Shown here in pieces: positions 1 to 8,516 of a stretch of DNA of 45,479 nucleotides. Below the pieces are notes generated by a model. The model did not search any database. It saw only the letters and a program-made list of their open reading frames with translations, and had not been told where the DNA came from. The position numbers and the translations under genes were made by a program. This DNA is from Lysobacterales bacterium (GTDB lineage Bacteria; Pseudomonadota; Gammaproteobacteria; Xanthomonadales; Wenzhouxiangellaceae), in the NCBI GenBank assembly GCA_022360675.1, contig JAKSCJ010000321.1, positions 1-45,479 of the forward strand. Reading direction: 5' to 3'. Position 1 is the first letter of the stretch, and every line of letters starts with the position of its first letter.

Positions 1-1
1 C

Positions 2-364
2 CCGGACGCTACACATCGTTTCTTACCCAGTTTAGCCATGGATGAAAGCGGCAATATTGCGATGGGCTACAGCGTTTCCGACGCTGTCGGCACCTTTCCC
101 GGTTTACGTTACGCAGGCCGAACGACTAACGATCCTCGGGGAGTTCTCAGCCAGGGTGAATACAACATCATTGTGGGTAGTTCGCCCAATACCAGTGTGC
201 GCTTCGGTGATTACGCGGCACTCAATGTGGATCCTGAAGATGGTTGCACTTTCTGGTTTACTTCGCAATACAACGTCGTTGGTATTTGGAACACCCGCAT
301 TGCCACGTTCCGCTTCGATAACTGTGGCAGCCAAACCCTATTCACCGACGGCTTCGAAGCTTAG
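2..364 (+). CDS. C-terminal end of a secreted beta-rich protein (partial), DGFE tail
   Basis: The reading frame is open from base 2 with no start codon needed, so this is the 3' end of a larger gene. The peptide resembles the segment just before residue 590 of the two large secreted proteins at 25047-28064 and 28623-31151: a DESGNIAMGY stretch, a WADYA-like FGDYAALNVDP stretch, then DGCTFWF and WNTRIATFRF followed by a Cys. It is therefore a third member of that family. Unlike them it has no extra C-terminal domain. It stops shortly after the shared Cys with the tail LFTDGFEA. Tails of this DGFE type recur at the ends of secreted gammaproteobacterial proteins (from memory). Function of the family is unknown; an extracellular or cell-surface location is inferred from the paralogues' signal peptides. 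Confidence 0.75.
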   Translation, partial: PDATHRFLPSLAMDESGNIAMGYSVSDAVGTFPGLRYAGRTTNDPRGVLSQGEYNIIVGSSPNTSVRFGDYAALNVDPEDGCTFWFTSQYNVVGIWNTRIATFRFDNCGSQTLFTDGFEA

Positions 365-457
365 ATAAAAGCCGGTAATTATCCTCGCGGGCGCTCCCCA
401 ATCGTTTTTGCGTATAGGAGTTTCCCTCTCCTATTGCGCTACCGCGTCCCGCATGTT

Positions 458-484
458 CAGGGCTCCTTAGAGCCCTGTTTTTTT
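458..484 (+). terminator. Rho-independent terminator
   Basis: A perfect 8-bp stem (CAGGGCTC / GAGCCCTG) with a CTTA loop is followed by seven T. It lies about 95 bases after the stop of the partial secreted-protein gene and ends that transcript. A second, smaller hairpin (ATAGGAG / CTCCTAT, 415-434) lies just before it. Confidence 0.9.
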
Positions 485-555
485 ATCAACAAGTCTTTTT
501 GCCAACGAGCAGCACACCCGCAAGATTCAATGGCCCACAGGCAACCGCAGGCCCT

Positions 556-1503
556 TTAAGCCAGCAATTCGTCGTCGGAGCCCTCGTTGATATCGGCGAA
601 CAAAGGCGTGCTGAAATAGCGCTCACCGGTATCGGGTAGCATCGCTAAAATATGGCTGCCAGCTTCGGCTTGGGCCGCCACTTTCAGTGCAGCAGCAAAC
701 GTGCCGCCCCCAGAGATTCCGCACAAAATACCTTCCTCACAGGCCAAGCGGCGTGCTGTAGATACCGCTTCTTCATCGCTGATGGCGAAGAACTGGTCGA
801 CCACCGAGCGATCCAGCACATCGGGAATAAAATCGGGTGTCCAGCCTTGAATTTTATGCGGCTGCCATTCTTTACCTTGCAATAGCTGTGCATTCTCGGG
901 CTCGGCCGCCATCACTTTCAAATTGGGCATGGCCGCTTTCAAAACTTGGCCTGCACCGGTCATGGTGCCGCCTGTACCCCAGCCAGAAACAAAGTAATCC
1001 AGCGGGTTATCGGCGAAGTCCCGCAGAATTTCAGGGCCGGTGGTTTTGCGGTGATAGGCGGGGTTGGCTTGGTTTTCGAATTGGCGCGCCAAGAACCAAC
1101 CATTTTTCTCGGCCAGCTCGCGCGCCACCCGAACCATACCTTGCCCGCGTTCTGCAGCGGGTGTCAGCACCACCTTGCCACCCAAAGCGCGAATAAGCTT
1201 GCGCCGCTCGATGGAGAAGGTTTCGGTCATGGTGGCCACAAAAGGATAACCGCGCGCCGCACAAACCATGGCCAAAGCGATACCGGTGTTGCCAGAAGTT
1301 GCTTCCACCACGGTTTGGCCCGGTTTTAATTCGCCGCGCTGTTCGGCATCTTGAATAATGGCCCAGGCCAGTCGATCTTTAACCGAGGCCATCGGGTTAA
1401 ACGACTCCACCTTCACGTAAAGATGAATGCCTTCAGGCGCTAAACGGTTAATCCGCACCACCGGAGTACGGCCGATGGTGTCGACAATGCTGTTGTAAAT
1501 CAT
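556..1503 (-). CDS. cysK: Cysteine synthase A (O-acetylserine sulfhydrylase)
   Basis: This PLP enzyme makes L-cysteine from O-acetylserine and sulfide in the cytoplasm. It has 315 residues, normal for the family. The PLP lysine is K42 in MASVKDR. The asparagine loop TSGNTG follows near 70, and the phosphate-binding GTGGTMTG lies near 177. The segment ETFSIERRKL and the C-terminal LPDTGERYFSTPLF favour the CysK branch over CysM. The ATG at 1503 has AGGAG six bases upstream. It stands alone, convergent with the partial gene before it. No cys regulon site was recognised upstream. Confidence 0.93.
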   Translation of the reverse strand: MIYNSIVDTIGRTPVVRINRLAPEGIHLYVKVESFNPMASVKDRLAWAIIQDAEQRGELKPGQTVVEATSGNTGIALAMVCAARGYPFVATMTETFSIERRKLIRALGGKVVLTPAAERGQGMVRVARELAEKNGWFLARQFENQANPAYHRKTTGPEILRDFADNPLDYFVSGWGTGGTMTGAGQVLKAAMPNLKVMAAEPENAQLLQGKEWQPHKIQGWTPDFIPDVLDRSVVDQFFAISDEEAVSTARRLACEEGILCGISGGGTFAAALKVAAQAEAGSHILAMLPDTGERYFSTPLFADINEGSDDELLA

Positions 1504-1799
1504 TGCTGCTCCTGCACGGTTCTTGTTGTGGGTGGGTAATGTTTCAATAGCCCTATCATCGTGTTACGCACACTACCCTTAAAGTCGAAGGGCTACAGCC
1601 TGATGGATACTGGGTCTGCTGTAAACTAGTCGTTCGTCGCGGCTATTGCTGCGTCAAACGACCGTCAGCCCAGCTAAAATCATACACATAAATAGTGACA
1701 TCAAAAATCTGTCAGAATCAGACCATTAATTCGCGCATGCATTCCCATACCTGCACAACAGAAATTTACATTCATACACGCTCATATTTATACAAAGCG

Positions 1800-2705
1800 C
1801 TATTTTCCAGCCAAACGCACGCTACCAATATAAATACCCAACAGTGCCAACACGACACCCAACAGCTGCCACATGCCTAGCGATAATCCAAAAAAGAGAA
1901 AATCCCAACCCAGCGATAATGCGGGTTGTAGCAGTAATAACAAACCCGCAATGGCCGCCGCCACCCCCGGTAAACCCCGGGTGATTAACAGCCAGCCAAA
2001 CACTTGGCACACCACACCTAATGCCGCCAGCAGTAACCAATCTTGCGTACTGATTGTGAGATATTCTTGGCGAATATCCCAAGTACTCAAAGCCAATAAT
2101 GCAGCACACCAAACACACACTTGAAACAAACGTGCCGCAGCCGCCGGCGCATTGGGTTTAGATTGAAAATAACGCAGGCTCAAAATATAAGCCGAATAAG
2201 CCATAGCGGTAAGCAAACCGTAAATCACACCCCAGCGATTAATGCTGGAAAACTCACTCCAACTTAAACCAAACAGCAAACTCAAACCCAATGCAGCCAA
2301 GGTTAAACCGCCAATAAAGCGCGGCCCTGGGCGCTCGCTTTGTAAAACAAAGCCTGCGATGGGTAATAAAAACACCTGAAAGTTCGCCAGCAGGGTGGCA
2401 AGGCCCGGACCAATCCAATGAATACTGCGATGCCAGAACCATAAATCGAGCGCGAAGAAGAACGCGATTAACGCCGAGCTCGACCAGCCATGCTGCCAAC
2501 CCGATCGCCAGCGGCTTTGACCCAACATGAGCAGCAGCAAAGCCAAGGCTCCGAAGAACATACGGAATACCGCAGCGATATTGGGGTCGACCTGAGTCGC
2601 CTTAACAATGGGTGCGGCCAAGCTAATAAACAAAGCACCCAAGGCCAGAGAACTAGTGGCACCAAGCGTAAAGGACGACTGGGAATGCTTATCGGAACGG
2701 TTCAT
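1800..2705 (-). CDS. EamA/DMT-family inner-membrane transporter
   Basis: The 301-residue protein is strongly hydrophobic and can be read as about ten membrane segments in two similar halves, the EamA (drug/metabolite transporter) pattern. Early motifs are a LGALFISLAAPIVK segment and PNIAAVFRMFFGA. The second half ends in LLGVVLALLGIYIGSVRL. Substrate cannot be told; members export amino acids, metabolites or drugs. The start lies 36 bases after the ubiI stop in the same direction, so it is probably the last gene of the ygfB-pepP-ubiH-ubiI transcript. No strong ribosome-binding site is seen at the ATG. Confidence 0.8.
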   Translation of the reverse strand: MNRSDKHSQSSFTLGATSSLALGALFISLAAPIVKATQVDPNIAAVFRMFFGALALLLLMLGQSRWRSGWQHGWSSSALIAFFFALDLWFWHRSIHWIGPGLATLLANFQVFLLPIAGFVLQSERPGPRFIGGLTLAALGLSLLFGLSWSEFSSINRWGVIYGLLTAMAYSAYILSLRYFQSKPNAPAAAARLFQVCVWCAALLALSTWDIRQEYLTISTQDWLLLAALGVVCQVFGWLLITRGLPGVAAAIAGLLLLLQPALSLGWDFLFFGLSLGMWQLLGVVLALLGIYIGSVRLAGK

Positions 2706-2741
2706 GCCGCGCTTGTCTCAGCAAATAGTTTAGAGTCAATA

Positions 2742-3962
2742 CTATTTAACGGGCCGCCGGAACCACTTCGGCGCGCCCCTCTCAGTACCGGCGGCGTGAC
2801 GTAGAAAAAGCCCTTTTAAGGGTGGCAGCCGATCGACCAAAGACAAACCGATTCCCGCCCATTGCGCCGCCACCGAATCACCGCGTAGAGTTTGGCCAAT
2901 GCGGTCCACGCCACGTACCATCAGTTCGTCGTCGCTGCGACGCCAACGCTCGTAGCGGCGCAGCAGGCGTTCTAGCGTGACGGCTTGCGTGGGTACTTCA
3001 CCCTGCTCTGTCAATAATTCGGCCATGGCTGCTGCATCTTGCAGGCCGATATTTAAACCTTGCCCCGCCTGTGGGTGAATACGATGAGCCGCATCACCCA
3101 CTAAAAATACACGCTCATGCACATAGCGTTTGGCCAACATCAAACTAAGCGGAAAAACCGCCCGCTGACCGATGGCCGTTATTGGCCCAAACTGATGAAC
3201 ACTGGCTGCTTGCAGCTCAGCCATAAACTGATTGTCGTCGGCAGCCATGAGCCTCTGCGCTTGCTCGGCTTCTAACGTCCACACGATGGAAGAACGGCCA
3301 CCACTAATCGGTAAGAAAGCCAACGGGCCCGAAGCCAGGTACCGTTGCCAAGCCAAGCCTTGGTTCGCCCGTTCGGTATTCACAACGGCCACAATAGCTT
3401 GTTGCTCGTATGGTCGCTCTTCTAACTCAAAGCCTAACTGCTGACGAATGGGCGAACGAGCACCATCGGCCGCAGCTAATAACTGGGCCCGCAAACTTTG
3501 CCCATTATCGAGTTGTGCACTGACCGAGCGACTCTTACTCTGCACCTCGGTGACCTGCACACCTTCGTGCAAGCTCACGCCCAGTTGCTGACAACGCTGC
3601 CATAAGGTGGCACGCAGATGCTCGTTATCCACAATCCAACCTAGCGCTGGTAGACCTTGTTCATGGGCACTGAAGTTGACACAGCCACGGCCATCACGTG
3701 ATTCCACCTGCATATTTTGATACGCCGTGGGCCCACGGCGATCACTGGCGGGCCACGCCTTTAGATGCTCTAGAAAACGCCGGCTACCGATACTTAAGGC
3801 CGATACCCGCAGGCCAACATCGGGCACCGTCGCAGGCGCTTGGGGTGGGCGGCCTTCCACCACTGCCGCACTAAAGCCTTGCTGTTGCAGCGCTGCCGCC
3901 AACGCTAAACCCACATTACCGCCACCGGCAATTAATACATCGCAATCGTTTCGTCCGGCCAT
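2742..3962 (-). CDS. ubiI: FAD-dependent ubiquinone-biosynthesis hydroxylase, UbiI/VisC type
   Basis: This is a class A flavoprotein monooxygenase that hydroxylates the ring of a ubiquinone precursor; UbiI acts at C5 in Escherichia coli. An N-terminal FAD-binding DVLIAGGGNVG is present, and the second FAD motif reads GDAAHRIHPQAGQGLNIG, with a following D. The length (406 residues from this start) fits the UbiH/UbiI/UbiF family. UbiI is preferred over UbiF because the order pepP-ubiH-ubiI is conserved with enterics. An in-frame GTG at 3971 would add three residues. The ATG at 3962 was chosen, but neither start has a clear ribosome-binding site. Confidence 0.82.
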   Translation of the reverse strand: MAGRNDCDVLIAGGGNVGLALAAALQQQGFSAAVVEGRPPQAPATVPDVGLRVSALSIGSRRFLEHLKAWPASDRRGPTAYQNMQVESRDGRGCVNFSAHEQGLPALGWIVDNEHLRATLWQRCQQLGVSLHEGVQVTEVQSKSRSVSAQLDNGQSLRAQLLAAADGARSPIRQQLGFELEERPYEQQAIVAVVNTERANQGLAWQRYLASGPLAFLPISGGRSSIVWTLEAEQAQRLMAADDNQFMAELQAASVHQFGPITAIGQRAVFPLSLMLAKRYVHERVFLVGDAAHRIHPQAGQGLNIGLQDAAAMAELLTEQGEVPTQAVTLERLLRRYERWRRSDDELMVRGVDRIGQTLRGDSVAAQWAGIGLSLVDRLPPLKGLFLRHAAGTERGAPKWFRRPVK

Positions 3963-4079
3963 AGCGCCCACGCCCAGTCGTTGGAATTTAAAGAAAGAAA
4001 AGTTGGATCAGGCCCGTTGAATAAAGCCCGATCAATGCAACAAGCCCAATAACAGTCAGCCAAATGCCAGTCAGCGCCG

Positions 4080-5285
4080 CTAGGCGGCACGCCCGCGGTA
4101 ACCCATGGCACCCGTTACCAAGCGTCGTTGCATGGCAGGTACATATTGATGGGCCAACAATGCCGCAGAACCAAAGAAGCGGAACAACGCTGAAGGATGC
4201 CGATACAAGCGCACCAAGCCATCGGTATAGCGAATGGTTTCCAGTTGATCTTCATCACGAGTGCTTTGGTAAGCGCGCAGCATAGTGGCCGAGCCAATGT
4301 CTTCTTGTGCACATTCACGCAAAGCCTGAGCTAAAGCCACCGCATCGCGTAAACCTAAGTTAAAGCCCTGGGCCGAAATTGGATGAATGGTGTGTGCAGC
4401 ATTACCAATTAACACACTGCGCGGTGCCACCGGCTCGCGTACATGGACAAGCTTTAAAGGATACGCCGTACGTTGGCCCACACGTTTAAAGTGCCCTAAG
4501 CGATAACCATAGCGTTGCTGTAAGCCTGCTAAAAACTCCGCATCGTTCAGCTCGAGTAATTGAGCGGCGGCCTCGCGCGCCACACTCCACACTAAGCCCA
4601 TACGGCCTGGGCCGTGGGGCAGCAGCGCCAGCGGTCCGGTATCGGTAAAACGTTCGTAGGCGCAATGCTGGTGGTCTTGGTCGGCACTCACATTGCTAAT
4701 GACTGCGGTTTGTTGGTAGTCGTATTCATGAGCAGGCAAACCCATAATATGACGGACTTTCGATTGCGCGCCATCGGCCCCCACCACCATGCGCGTGGTA
4801 AAGCTTTGCTGCTGGGCAGAATCAGCGCCGCAGTGCAGATGCACTTCAGCATGTCCATCATGCACCGTTAAGTGCGCCAATTCGGCAGGACAAAACATTG
4901 TGCATTCCGACATGGCGGCCACCGCAGGAATCATGGCCATGCCTAAACGGCGCGCCTGCACCACAAAGCCAAATTCATTAATGCCGTGCTGCGATGCACG
5001 CAATTGAGTTTGGCCAAAACGCCCTTTCGCACTCACGTGAATACGTTCAATGGCGGTGGCTGCATCGGCCACTGCCGACCATAAATTGGCATCATGCAAC
5101 CAAGCGCAAGATACCCGATTCAGCACCAAGGTACGGTCGTCATAGCTGGGTTGCGCAGCGGACTGACGATCGACGGCCTCCACTAAAGCAATACGCAAGC
5201 CGCTATCGCGCAACGATAACGCTAAAGTGGCACCAACCAAGCCACCACCGATAATGGTGAGGTCGTAATCACAGGCTTGTGTCAT
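4080..5285 (-). CDS. ubiH: 2-octaprenyl-6-methoxyphenol hydroxylase UbiH
   Basis: This flavin monooxygenase of ubiquinone synthesis is paralogous to the next gene, ubiI. The 401-residue protein starts with the FAD motif TIIGGGLVGATLA and carries a second motif, GNAAHTIHPISAQGFNLG then LRD. The Asn in place of Asp in GNAAH is the pattern I know from UbiH and helps separate it from ubiI. It begins only five bases after the pepP stop, so the two are almost certainly co-transcribed and translationally linked. The known role is hydroxylation at ring C1 with O2 and NADPH at the membrane-associated Ubi complex. Confidence 0.87.
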   Translation of the reverse strand: MTQACDYDLTIIGGGLVGATLALSLRDSGLRIALVEAVDRQSAAQPSYDDRTLVLNRVSCAWLHDANLWSAVADAATAIERIHVSAKGRFGQTQLRASQHGINEFGFVVQARRLGMAMIPAVAAMSECTMFCPAELAHLTVHDGHAEVHLHCGADSAQQQSFTTRMVVGADGAQSKVRHIMGLPAHEYDYQQTAVISNVSADQDHQHCAYERFTDTGPLALLPHGPGRMGLVWSVAREAAAQLLELNDAEFLAGLQQRYGYRLGHFKRVGQRTAYPLKLVHVREPVAPRSVLIGNAAHTIHPISAQGFNLGLRDAVALAQALRECAQEDIGSATMLRAYQSTRDEDQLETIRYTDGLVRLYRHPSALFRFFGSAALLAHQYVPAMQRRLVTGAMGYRGRAA

Positions 5286-5290
5286 GATAT

Positions 5291-6622
5291 TTACGCTGCT
5301 TTAGACGGGTTCATGAGGGCTTCGATCTCGTGGATCGTTTTCGGTACATCGGCACTCAAAACATCGGGCTGCGCGCGGGTTACCGCCACGTCGTCCTCGA
5401 TACGAATACCAATGCCGCGCCAGCGTTCTTCTACATCTGTGCAGTCGGCGGGCACATAAATGCCGGGCTCAATCGTTAACACCATGCCGGGTTCTAGCTC
5501 ACGCGAGGCACCATCTACTGTGTAGTCACCCACATCATGAACATCCAAACCGAGCCAATGGCCAGTTTTATGCATGAAGAACTGACGATAACTACCGCTT
5601 TCAACACATTCCGACAAGCTGCCTTGTAATAGACCTAAATCTAATAAACCCTGGGCGATCACATTCACGGCAGCATCGTGGCCTGCCAACCATGCCTGGC
5701 CTGCTTGGGCTTTTTCGATAGCCGCAATTTGTGCCGCCAATACCACTTCATACAAAGCTTGCTGCGGCGAACTAAAACGGCCATTAACGGGGAAGGTACG
5801 CGTGATATCCGAGGCGTATTTTTCTACCTCACAACCGGCGTCTACCAAGACCAAATCGCCATCGCGCAACACTTGGTTGTTATCGATGTAATGCAAGATA
5901 CAAGCGTTATTGCCACCGCCCACAATGGGTAAATAAGAAACCTCGCTGCCTTGGCTGTGAAACTCGTGCATTAATTCAGCGCTGAGTTGGGCTTCGCTCA
6001 TGCCGGGACGACACACATTCATCAAACGTCGATGGGCGCTGGCAGCCAGCTGCGCCGATTGGCGCATGGCTTTGATTTCGGCACAGCTTTTAATTAAACG
6101 TTGTTCGTGCAGGGTATGACCTAAAGCGGCCAGTTGTTCGGGCGGGTGAGCCACTTTGCGATGGCCTTGATGCAAGCGGTTCATCCAGGTAATTACACGC
6201 TGATCAAAAGCTAATTGCTTACCTAAATTGCAATACACCTTCTCGCGCCCTTCCATTAAGCCAGGTACCACTTCATCGGCATCGCTAAAAGGAAAAGCAT
6301 CGTCAAAACCGTAGCGCGAGATCGCACCTTCTAAACCGGCGCGCGGACCATCCCAGCGCTCACGTTCGGGGTCGCGATCGCGGCAGAATAATACGGCTTC
6401 ACCCTGCTCACGCCCCGGTGCCAACACCAACAATGCGTCGGGTTCATCAAAGCCTGTCAGATACCAGAAATCGCTATCTTGCCGAAACGGGAAATGCACA
6501 TCGCTATTACGGGTTTGCAAACTCGCACCAGGAATAATGGCCACGCCATTGGGTCCGACCATTTCGGCAAGGTCTTGGCGGCGTTTGGCAAACTCGTTGG
6601 CTTGTATGATGGAATCAGACAT
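5291..6622 (-). CDS. pepP: Xaa-Pro aminopeptidase (aminopeptidase P)
   Basis: A dimanganese enzyme of the pita-bread fold that removes an N-terminal residue preceding proline. The 443-residue protein has an N-terminal creatinase-like domain (about 1-180) and a C-terminal catalytic domain. All five metal ligands are in place: D261 and D272 (in DAGCEVEKYASDITRTF), H355 (HKTGHWLGLD), E385 (LTIEPGIYV) and E409 (IGIRIEDD). The ATG at 6622 has GGAA about nine bases upstream. It heads the pepP-ubiH-ubiI group. The association with ubiquinone genes is conserved in gammaproteobacteria although no biochemical link is obvious. Confidence 0.94.
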   Translation of the reverse strand: MSDSIIQANEFAKRRQDLAEMVGPNGVAIIPGASLQTRNSDVHFPFRQDSDFWYLTGFDEPDALLVLAPGREQGEAVLFCRDRDPERERWDGPRAGLEGAISRYGFDDAFPFSDADEVVPGLMEGREKVYCNLGKQLAFDQRVITWMNRLHQGHRKVAHPPEQLAALGHTLHEQRLIKSCAEIKAMRQSAQLAASAHRRLMNVCRPGMSEAQLSAELMHEFHSQGSEVSYLPIVGGGNNACILHYIDNNQVLRDGDLVLVDAGCEVEKYASDITRTFPVNGRFSSPQQALYEVVLAAQIAAIEKAQAGQAWLAGHDAAVNVIAQGLLDLGLLQGSLSECVESGSYRQFFMHKTGHWLGLDVHDVGDYTVDGASRELEPGMVLTIEPGIYVPADCTDVEERWRGIGIRIEDDVAVTRAQPDVLSADVPKTIHEIEALMNPSKAA

Positions 6623-6709
6623 GATGGTTTCCGCTAAAAGGCGTTGATCTTGGGTTATTGTAGTGGCAGCCAGTGGCTAACAACATGACTTGAATCGGCT
6701 TGTAACAAT

Positions 6710-6777
6710 GCGGCATACAGCCAGCTGCATCAACAGAGCGGCATACAAGCAGAGCTTATAGAACCGGGCGGCATACA
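6710..6777. repeat. Three spaced copies of GCGGCATACA
   Basis: The 10-mer GCGGCATACA occurs exactly at 6710, 6738 and 6768, with start-to-start distances of 28 and 30 bases. It lies in the 230-base spacer between ygfB and pepP. Sequence between the copies is only loosely alike. This could be a decayed short tandem repeat or a set of protein-binding sites on one DNA face about three helical turns apart. No protein is known to me for this motif. Confidence 0.7.
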
Positions 6778-6854
6778 CGAGGACTCTGCTCATTACGGCA
6801 AGCATTTAACCACCGCGCACGGTCATGCAATCCAGTTAAGCTTCTTGTTGCCGG

Positions 6855-7445
6855 CTAAGCTTCATGTTGATGATTTTCCGCCTGCTGAGTATTCAGGCTG
6901 GACTGACGCATAAGCATCACGGCGGTGCGCACATATTCCAGCAACTCAGCATAGGACGCTTCCAGCTCGTTGGCATCGTCTTGATCAAGCAAGTTAGGGT
7001 CGACACGGGCAATTTGCTCCATATCGCGCAGCACTTCTTGTTCGTCGTCGCTCAAATTGCTTTGCTGGCCATGCTGCTTGGCCAGATCTTGGCGACCCGC
7101 ACCAAAACCCGCATTAAAGCCACCACACCACAGGCCTAAACAATGAGTGCGATCGGCCAGTGGCGTATCGTCATCGGGCAACATGGGCGAGAACGAAAAA
7201 TCTTCGCTATCGAGCTGCGTCGCCGACTCTAAAATTCCTTGTTGAATTTGCTGACGATGACTCGCTTGCCATTGCCATTCACCCAAAGGCTCTAAGGCTT
7301 GCATGATGCGTTCAAGCGCGCTGCCAGGAGCGGCCGCCAGTAATCCGCAAATTAACCCGTGCAGCTCGCTGGCATCGCCATCGGTGGCGCTGCCGCTGAG
7401 TTGACGCCATTCGTCCAAATGTTCAAAGATCAAGGCCATTACCAT
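6855..7445 (-). CDS. YgfB / UPF0149 family protein
   Basis: This is the small acidic YecA/YgfB-type protein found upstream of pepP in gammaproteobacteria. Recognisable parts are ASELHGLICGLLAAA near the N-terminus and a CLGLWCGGFNAGFG stretch in the middle. The open frame extends upstream to 7847, but that part runs antisense through the coiled-coil gene and zapA, so it is not credible. The ATG at 7445 gives 196 residues, near the family's usual 190; an ATG at 7475 (206 residues) is the alternative. The family's biochemical role is poorly defined. Co-location with pepP and the ubi genes is the conserved context. Confidence 0.82.
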   Translation of the reverse strand: MVMALIFEHLDEWRQLSGSATDGDASELHGLICGLLAAAPGSALERIMQALEPLGEWQWQASHRQQIQQGILESATQLDSEDFSFSPMLPDDDTPLADRTHCLGLWCGGFNAGFGAGRQDLAKQHGQQSNLSDDEQEVLRDMEQIARVDPNLLDQDDANELEASYAELLEYVRTAVMLMRQSSLNTQQAENHQHEA

Positions 7446-7509
7446 TATTTTCTCAGACTCAGGTAATGTTATCATTTGCGTTAATAAGAAGTCCTCAAGG
7501 TGATGGACC

Positions 7510-7731
7510 ATGAACGATGTGGATACCAGTCGGAATAATGTGGACCGACTCGAGCAGCAAATGAACCAACTGCTCGATATCTGCGAAAAACTACAAGAGG
7601 AAAACCGCTCGTTGCAGGCCCGGCAAGAAGCGCTGGTTGCCGAGCGTGCGGCTCTGGTGGCAAAAAATGAGCAAGCGCGCACTCGGGTAGAAGCCATGAT
7701 TTCGCGCTTGCGTGCACTAGAACAGGCCTGA
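7510..7731 (+). CDS. Small coiled-coil protein of the TIGR02449 type (cell-division neighbourhood)
   Basis: A 73-residue protein predicted to be almost entirely coiled coil. Heptad-like leucines run through LEQQMNQLLDICEKLQEENR and the following Ala/Glu-rich helix to the end. Short proteins of this kind sit directly before zapA in many gammaproteobacteria (TIGR02449), and they resemble ZapB in size and composition. The stop overlaps the zapA start by one base (TGATG), which indicates translational coupling. It is divergent from ygfB with a short shared promoter region. A role in division with ZapA is inferred from context only. Confidence 0.8.
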   Translation: MNDVDTSRNNVDRLEQQMNQLLDICEKLQEENRSLQARQEALVAERAALVAKNEQARTRVEAMISRLRALEQA

Positions 7732-8081
7732 TGAGTCAATCTTCCGAACCCATAGCTGTAACCATTCTGGATCGCGAATTCAGAGTATCCTGCGCCCCCG
7801 CCGAGCGTGAAGCCCTGCAACGTGCCGCTGTGCATTTGGATCAACAAATGCGCGATCTAAGGGAACGAGCCCGTGGCATGTCTGCTGAAAGTGTGGCCAT
7901 TATGGCGGCGCTAAACTTAAGCGACCAAGTATTAAAGATGCGCTTGGAGCTCGATCAACGCCGCGAGCTTGTCGACAACCGTTTGCAAAGCTTAGTCAGT
8001 CGATTAGACGAACAATTGGCTGAACATGAAACTTTCGCGGCCGAAGCAGTTGATGACACCCAGCCTCCGGCAGTAGACTAA
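7731..8081 (+). CDS. zapA: Cell division protein ZapA
   Basis: ZapA binds and bundles FtsZ filaments at the division site. The 116-residue protein has the expected N-terminal beta region (PIAVTILDREFRVSC, then an Ala/Glu-rich helix with LDQQMRDLRERARGMSAE) and a long C-terminal coiled coil that dimerises (VLKMRLELDQRRELVDNRLQ). It starts on the TGATG overlap with the preceding coiled-coil gene and is followed within five bases by the 6S RNA gene, the usual gammaproteobacterial order zapA-ssrS-fau. Confidence 0.93.
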   Translation: MSQSSEPIAVTILDREFRVSCAPAEREALQRAAVHLDQQMRDLRERARGMSAESVAIMAALNLSDQVLKMRLELDQRRELVDNRLQSLVSRLDEQLAEHETFAAEAVDDTQPPAVD

Positions 8082-8085
8082 TACC

Positions 8086-8274
8086 GCACCCTCTGCGTTG
8101 TGCGCCAGTGTATCGCATATGCCTTGTCCCTATTTATTGGCCTTGGGTAGGCGATGCAGGTGGTCTGTGTGCATGTTCGCCTGTGAGCGAAACGCCTTCG
8201 ACCCTGCTCTTAGCCCACCCACCTGAACCTTTGGTTCAAGGTCCCCGGTATGCAGCGGCTTCTGTGGAGGGTGC
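8086..8274 (+). ncRNA. ssrS: 6S RNA
   Basis: 6S RNA mimics an open promoter and holds sigma70 RNA polymerase in stationary phase. The ends pair perfectly over eight bases (GCACCCTC at 8086-8093 with GAGGGTGC at 8267-8274), giving a 189-nt rod. Inside, CAGGTGG (8157) can pair with CCACCTG (8218). The hairpin TGAACC-TTT-GGTTCA then matches the conserved 3' hairpin seen in E. coli 6S RNA, followed by a GTATGCAGCGGC stretch like its 3' arm. Position between zapA and fau is the canonical site. Exact ends are set from pairing and may be off by a few bases. Confidence 0.9.
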
Positions 8275-8326
8275 AATTCTTATATGTTCCATTCGAGTTG
8301 GCAGCCAAGCCAACCAAAAACGCTTA

Positions 8327-8446
8327 GGAATCGAGTAACGATTCCAAGGGCATAGAAGGGCAAACACAAAACCACATTCCAGGCGTTCGCGCGCCCGTTT
8401 TCTGTGTGCCCTGCTTTTCCAGACACCATGAGTAAGCACTGGAAAA
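8327..8446 (+). other. Hairpin cluster between 6S RNA and fau
   Basis: The spacer from 8275 to 8516 contains no gene but three inverted repeats in a row. The first is GGAATCG-AGTAA-CGATTCC (8327-8345). The second is a 16-bp near-perfect stem (8357-8372 with 8397-8412, two mismatches) enclosing a smaller GGCG/CGCC hairpin. The third is TTTTCCAG (8415-8422) with CTGGAAAA (8439-8446). None has a T-run, so they are not ordinary terminators. They may be 6S processing signals or a structured fau leader. The pairing is visible in the sequence; the function is unknown. Confidence 0.6.
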
Positions 8447-8516
8447 CGCCCATCTTCAATCAAACAGCACAGCATAGCCTCACGATTCCATCCACCACGA
8501 TTACCGAGGTGCGCTG

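Noticed and set aside
1695-1880. 61-residue forward frame between cysK and the transporter
   Set aside because: His/Thr/Gln-rich translation of AT-rich spacer, antisense to the transporter end, with no family resemblance.
7446-7847. N-terminal extension of ygfB by more than 100 residues
   Set aside because: It runs antisense through the coiled-coil gene and the start of zapA, and its composition (Ser/Cys/Arg-rich) is that of a shadow frame.
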